Shown in pieces: positions 19,301 through 22,360 of a stretch of 22,360 nt of DNA. Location: positions 1 through 22,360 of the forward strand of contig SDUX01000080.1 in assembly GCA_008729055.1 (NCBI GenBank), given 5' to 3'. Position 1 is the first letter of the stretch. Each line of letters starts with the position of its first letter. The position numbers and the translations under genes were made by a program. The DNA comes from Pyropia haitanensis. Taxonomy: Eukaryota; Rhodophyta; Bangiophyceae; Bangiales; Bangiaceae. Under the pieces are notes generated by a model. That model saw only the letters and a list, made by a program, of their open reading frames with translations, made no database searches and was not told the origin of the DNA.

Positions 19301-22300
19301 GGCTGGAATGAAGGATGCGAGCCAATTCGGCCGCCGGATCGCGTGCAGCATTGCTGTACAAGCAAAAGTGGGCAAAAGTGGGCAAAAGTGGGCAAAAGTG
19401 GGTAGGAAGTGGGTAAGAAGTGGGCAAAAAGTGGGCAAAAAGGGGGCCAAATTGGGACACAAATGGGCAATTGGGGGCAAGAAGTTTCCAAAACTGCAAA
19501 GAAAACGGACGTGAAAGTGCCCAGAAAGTGGTCCAACAGTGGCCAGAAAGTGCGCCGCGCCACCCAAACTGTCCACTGCGCGTTCCGCTCGTCACACTGG
19601 CGTGGACGGTGTGATGGCGGAACTTTTTGCACCGTCCATCACACCTGGCTGTCGGGATCCCCACGTGGCAAAAACCATCCCACAATATTGACACGTGGAA
19701 ACCGGCGCTCCACAAAACACTCGTTGCATCCAACGGACGCGCCAACAAACGGGTCGGCCAACCACCCCATGCACGACCGTGCGGGTGGAACCTCGGACAT
19801 TGTGCGGGCGGCTGTATGGCTGGAATAAAAGATGCGCGCCCATTCCGCCGCCGGATCGTGTGCAGCACTGCTGTACACGCAAAAGTGGGCAAAAGTGGGC
19901 TAAAGTGGGCAAAAGTGGATAAGAAGCGGCCAACCACCCCATGCATGACCGTGCGGGTGGAACCTCGGACGTCGAGCGGGCGGATCTATGGCTGGAATGA
20001 AGGATGCGAGCCAATTCGGCCGCCGGATCGCGTGCAGCATTGCTGTACAAGCAAAAGTGGGCAAAAGTGGGCAAAAGTGGGCAAAAGTGGGTAGGAAGTG
20101 GGTAAGAAGTGGGCAAAAAGTGGGCAAAAAGGGGGCCAAATTGGGACACAAATGGGCAATTGGGGGCAAGAAGTTTCCAAAACTGCAAAGAAAACGGACG
20201 TGAAAGTGCCCAGAAAGTGGTCCAACAGTGGCCAGAAAGTGCGCCGCGCCACCCAAACTGTCCACTGCGCGTTCCGCTCGTCACACTGGCGTGGACGGTG
20301 TGATGGCGGAACTTTTTGCACCGTCCACCACACCTGGCTGTCGGGATCCCCACGTGGCAAAAACCATCCCACAATATTGACACGTGGAAACCGGCGCTCC
20401 ACAAAACACTCGTTGCATCCAACGGACGCGCCAACAAACGGGTCGGCCAACCACCCCATGCACGACCGTGCGGGTGGAACCTCGGACATTGTGCGGGCGG
20501 CTGTATGGCTGGAATAAAAGATGCGCGCCCATTCCGCCGCCGGATCGTGTGCAGCACTGCTGTACACGCAAAAGTGGGCAAAAGTGGGCTAAAGTGGGCA
20601 AAAGTGGATAAGAAGCGGCCAACCACCCCATGCATGACCGTGCGGGTGGAACCTCGGACGTCGAGCGGGCGGATCTATGGCTGGAATGAAGGATGCGAGC
20701 CAATTCGGCCGCCGGATCGCGTGCAGCATTGCTGTACAAGCAAAAGTGGGCAAAAGTGGGCAAAAGTGGGCAAAAGTGGGTAGGAAGTGGGTAAGAAGTG
20801 GGCAAAAAGTGGGCAAAAAGGGGGCCAAATTGGGACACAAATGGGCAATTGGGGCAAGAAGTTTCCAAAACTGCAAAGAAAACGGACGTGAAAGTGCCCA
20901 GAAAGTGGTCCAACAGTGGCCAGAAAGTGCGCCGCGCCACCCAAACTGTCCACTGCGCGTTCCGCTCGTCACACTGGCGTGGACGGTGTGATGGCGGAAC
21001 TTTTTGCACCGTCCATCACACCTGGCTGTCGGGATCCCCACGTGGCAAAAACCATCCCACAATATTGACACGTGGAAACCGGCGCTCCACAAAACACTCG
21101 TTGCATCCAACGGACGCGCCAACAAACGGGTCGGCCAACCACCCCATGCACGACCGTGCGGGTGGAACCTCGGACATTGTGCGGGCGGCTGTATGGCTGG
21201 AATAAAAGATGCGCGCCCATTCCGCCGCCGGATCGTGTGCAGCACTGCTGTACACGCAAAAGTGGGCAAAAGTGGGCTAAAGTGGGCAAAAGTGGATAAG
21301 AAGCGGCCAACCACCCCATGCATGACCGTGCGGGTGGAACCTCGGACGTCGAGCGGGCGGATCTATGGCTGGAATGAAGGATGCGAGCCAATTCGGCCGC
21401 CGGATCGCGTGCAGCATTGCTGTACAAGCAAAAGTGGGGCAAAAGTGGGCAAAAGTGGGCAAAAGTGGGTAGGAAGTGGGTAAGAAGTGGGCAAAAAGTG
21501 GGCAAAAAGGGGCCAAATTGGGACACAAATGGGCAATTGGGGGCAAGAAGTTTCCAAAACTGCAAAGAAAAACGGACGTGAAAGTGCCAGAAAGTGGTCC
21601 AACAGTGGCCAGAAAGTGCGCCGCGCCACCCAAACTGTCCACTGCGCGTTCCGCTCGTCACACTGGCGTGGACGGTGTGATGGCGGAACTTTTTGCACCG
21701 TCCACCACACCTGGCTGTCGGGATCCCACGTGGCAAAAACCATCCCACAATATTGACACGTGGAAACCGGCGCTCCACAAACACTCGTTGCATCCAACGG
21801 ACGCGCCAACAAACGGGTCGGCCAACCACCCCATGCACGACCGTGCGGGTGGAACTCGGACATTGTGCGGGCGGCTGTATGGCTGGAATAAAAGATGCGC
21901 GCCCATTCCGCCGCCGGATCGTGTGCAGCACTGCTGTACACGCAAAAGTGGGCAAAAGTGGGCTAAAGTGGCAAAAGTGGATAAGAAGCGGCCAACCACC
22001 CATGCATGACCGTGCGGGTGGAACCTCGGACGTCGAGCGGGCGGATCTATGGCTGGAATGAAGGATGCGAGCCAATTCGGCCGCCGGATCGCGTGCAGCA
22101 TTGCTGTACAAGCAAAAGTGGGCAAAAGTGGGCAAAAGTGGGCAAAAGTGGTAGGAAGTGGGTAAGAAGTGGGCAAAAAGTGGGCAAAAAGGGGCCAAAT
22201 TGGGACACAAATGGGCAATTGGGGGCAAGAAGTTTCCAAAACTGCAAAGAAAACGGACGTGAAAGTGCCCAGAAAGTGGTCCAACAGTGGCCAGAAAGTG

Positions 22301-22360
22301 CGCCGCGCCACCCAAACTGTCCACTGCGCGTTCCGCTCGTCACACTGGCGTGGACGGTGT

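Larger units (their letters stand above)
9365..22360 (+). repeat. 689 bp satellite array, 19 monomers plus partial
   Basis: Taking GAAAGTGG(T/G)CCAAC as the monomer start, units begin at 9365, 10054, 10743, 11432, 12120, 12807, 13322, 14011, 14700, 15389, 16078, 16767, 17456, 18145, 18835, 19524, 20213, 20901 and 21590, with a partial unit from 22272 to the window end. All are head to tail. Spacing is 689 except for one-base changes, a 515 bp unit (12807-13321) and a 682 bp last unit. Inner monomers are nearly identical, which implies recent amplification or strong homogenisation. Each contains a BamHI-type GGATCC, two CACGTG boxes, a stem-loop and two 172 bp sub-repeats. 689 is not divisible by three, so no frame repeats from unit to unit and the long minus-strand frames are not a repeat protein. 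The array continues beyond the window. Confidence 0.97.

Noticed and set aside
9433..22324. Recurrent minus-strand open frames of 347-577 codons in the satellite
   Set aside because: They appear because the C-rich complement of the micro-repeat lacks stops. The 689 bp period is not divisible by three, so frames do not recur in phase, and the longer ones arise where one-base indels join frames. No domain is seen.
9365..22360. CRISPR-like array
   Set aside because: The units are 689 bp and identical throughout, with no unique spacers, and the window is eukaryotic in character.
9365..22360. CENP-B box in the satellite monomer
   Set aside because: The closest stretch (TTCGGCCGCCGGATCG in sub-repeat B) does not fit the essential positions of the box.

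Overview
The window reads as nuclear DNA of a GC-rich eukaryote, most likely an alga (a red alga such as the Porphyra/Pyropia group, or a green alga; this is inference from composition and content only). There is no prokaryotic operon layout, no recognisable rRNA or tRNA, and no host housekeeping gene. One protein gene can be supported: a transposase of the hAT superfamily. The rest is low-complexity DNA, minisatellites, an inverted-repeat element and a very large satellite array.

Layout from left to right. 1-235: C/T-rich sequence with two long C runs. 240-675: a minisatellite of about 67 bp, organised as 135 bp dimers. 713-751: a short GGGCGT-type hexamer tract. 755-1920: apparently unique DNA with two strong hairpins. 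2040-3590: an extreme GCC/CCG tract with internal duplications; all long frames in it are composition artefacts. 3600-5075: ordinary-looking DNA without a recognisable gene. 5141-7222: hAT transposase with a BED-like zinc finger, a DUF659-type catalytic core and the C-terminal dimerisation region; its reading frame changes twice. 7335-7960: C-rich minisatellite just behind the transposase. 8464-8531: a 34 bp duplication. About 8650-9036: a long imperfect foldback (MITE-like) with arms of roughly 175-190 bp.

From 9365 to the end of the window (13.0 kb, 58% of it) lies a head-to-tail satellite array of a 689 bp monomer: 19 monomers plus a partial one, nearly identical to each other. Each monomer contains two diverged 172 bp sub-repeats, arrays of the 10 bp motif AAAAGTGGGC (A-tracts in helical phase alternating with G3 tracts), a 10 bp stem-loop and two CACGTG boxes 30 bp apart. 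The left-edge monomer is diverged only in its first ~95 bp. One monomer has lost exactly one 172 bp sub-repeat. Two monomers carry clusters of one-base homopolymer indels, suggesting weak consensus there.

The window thus looks like heterochromatin-type or accessory chromosomal DNA: a transposon and a foldback element next to the boundary of a homogenised satellite. Whether the satellite is centromeric, subtelomeric, an rDNA spacer or something else cannot be decided from the sequence alone.
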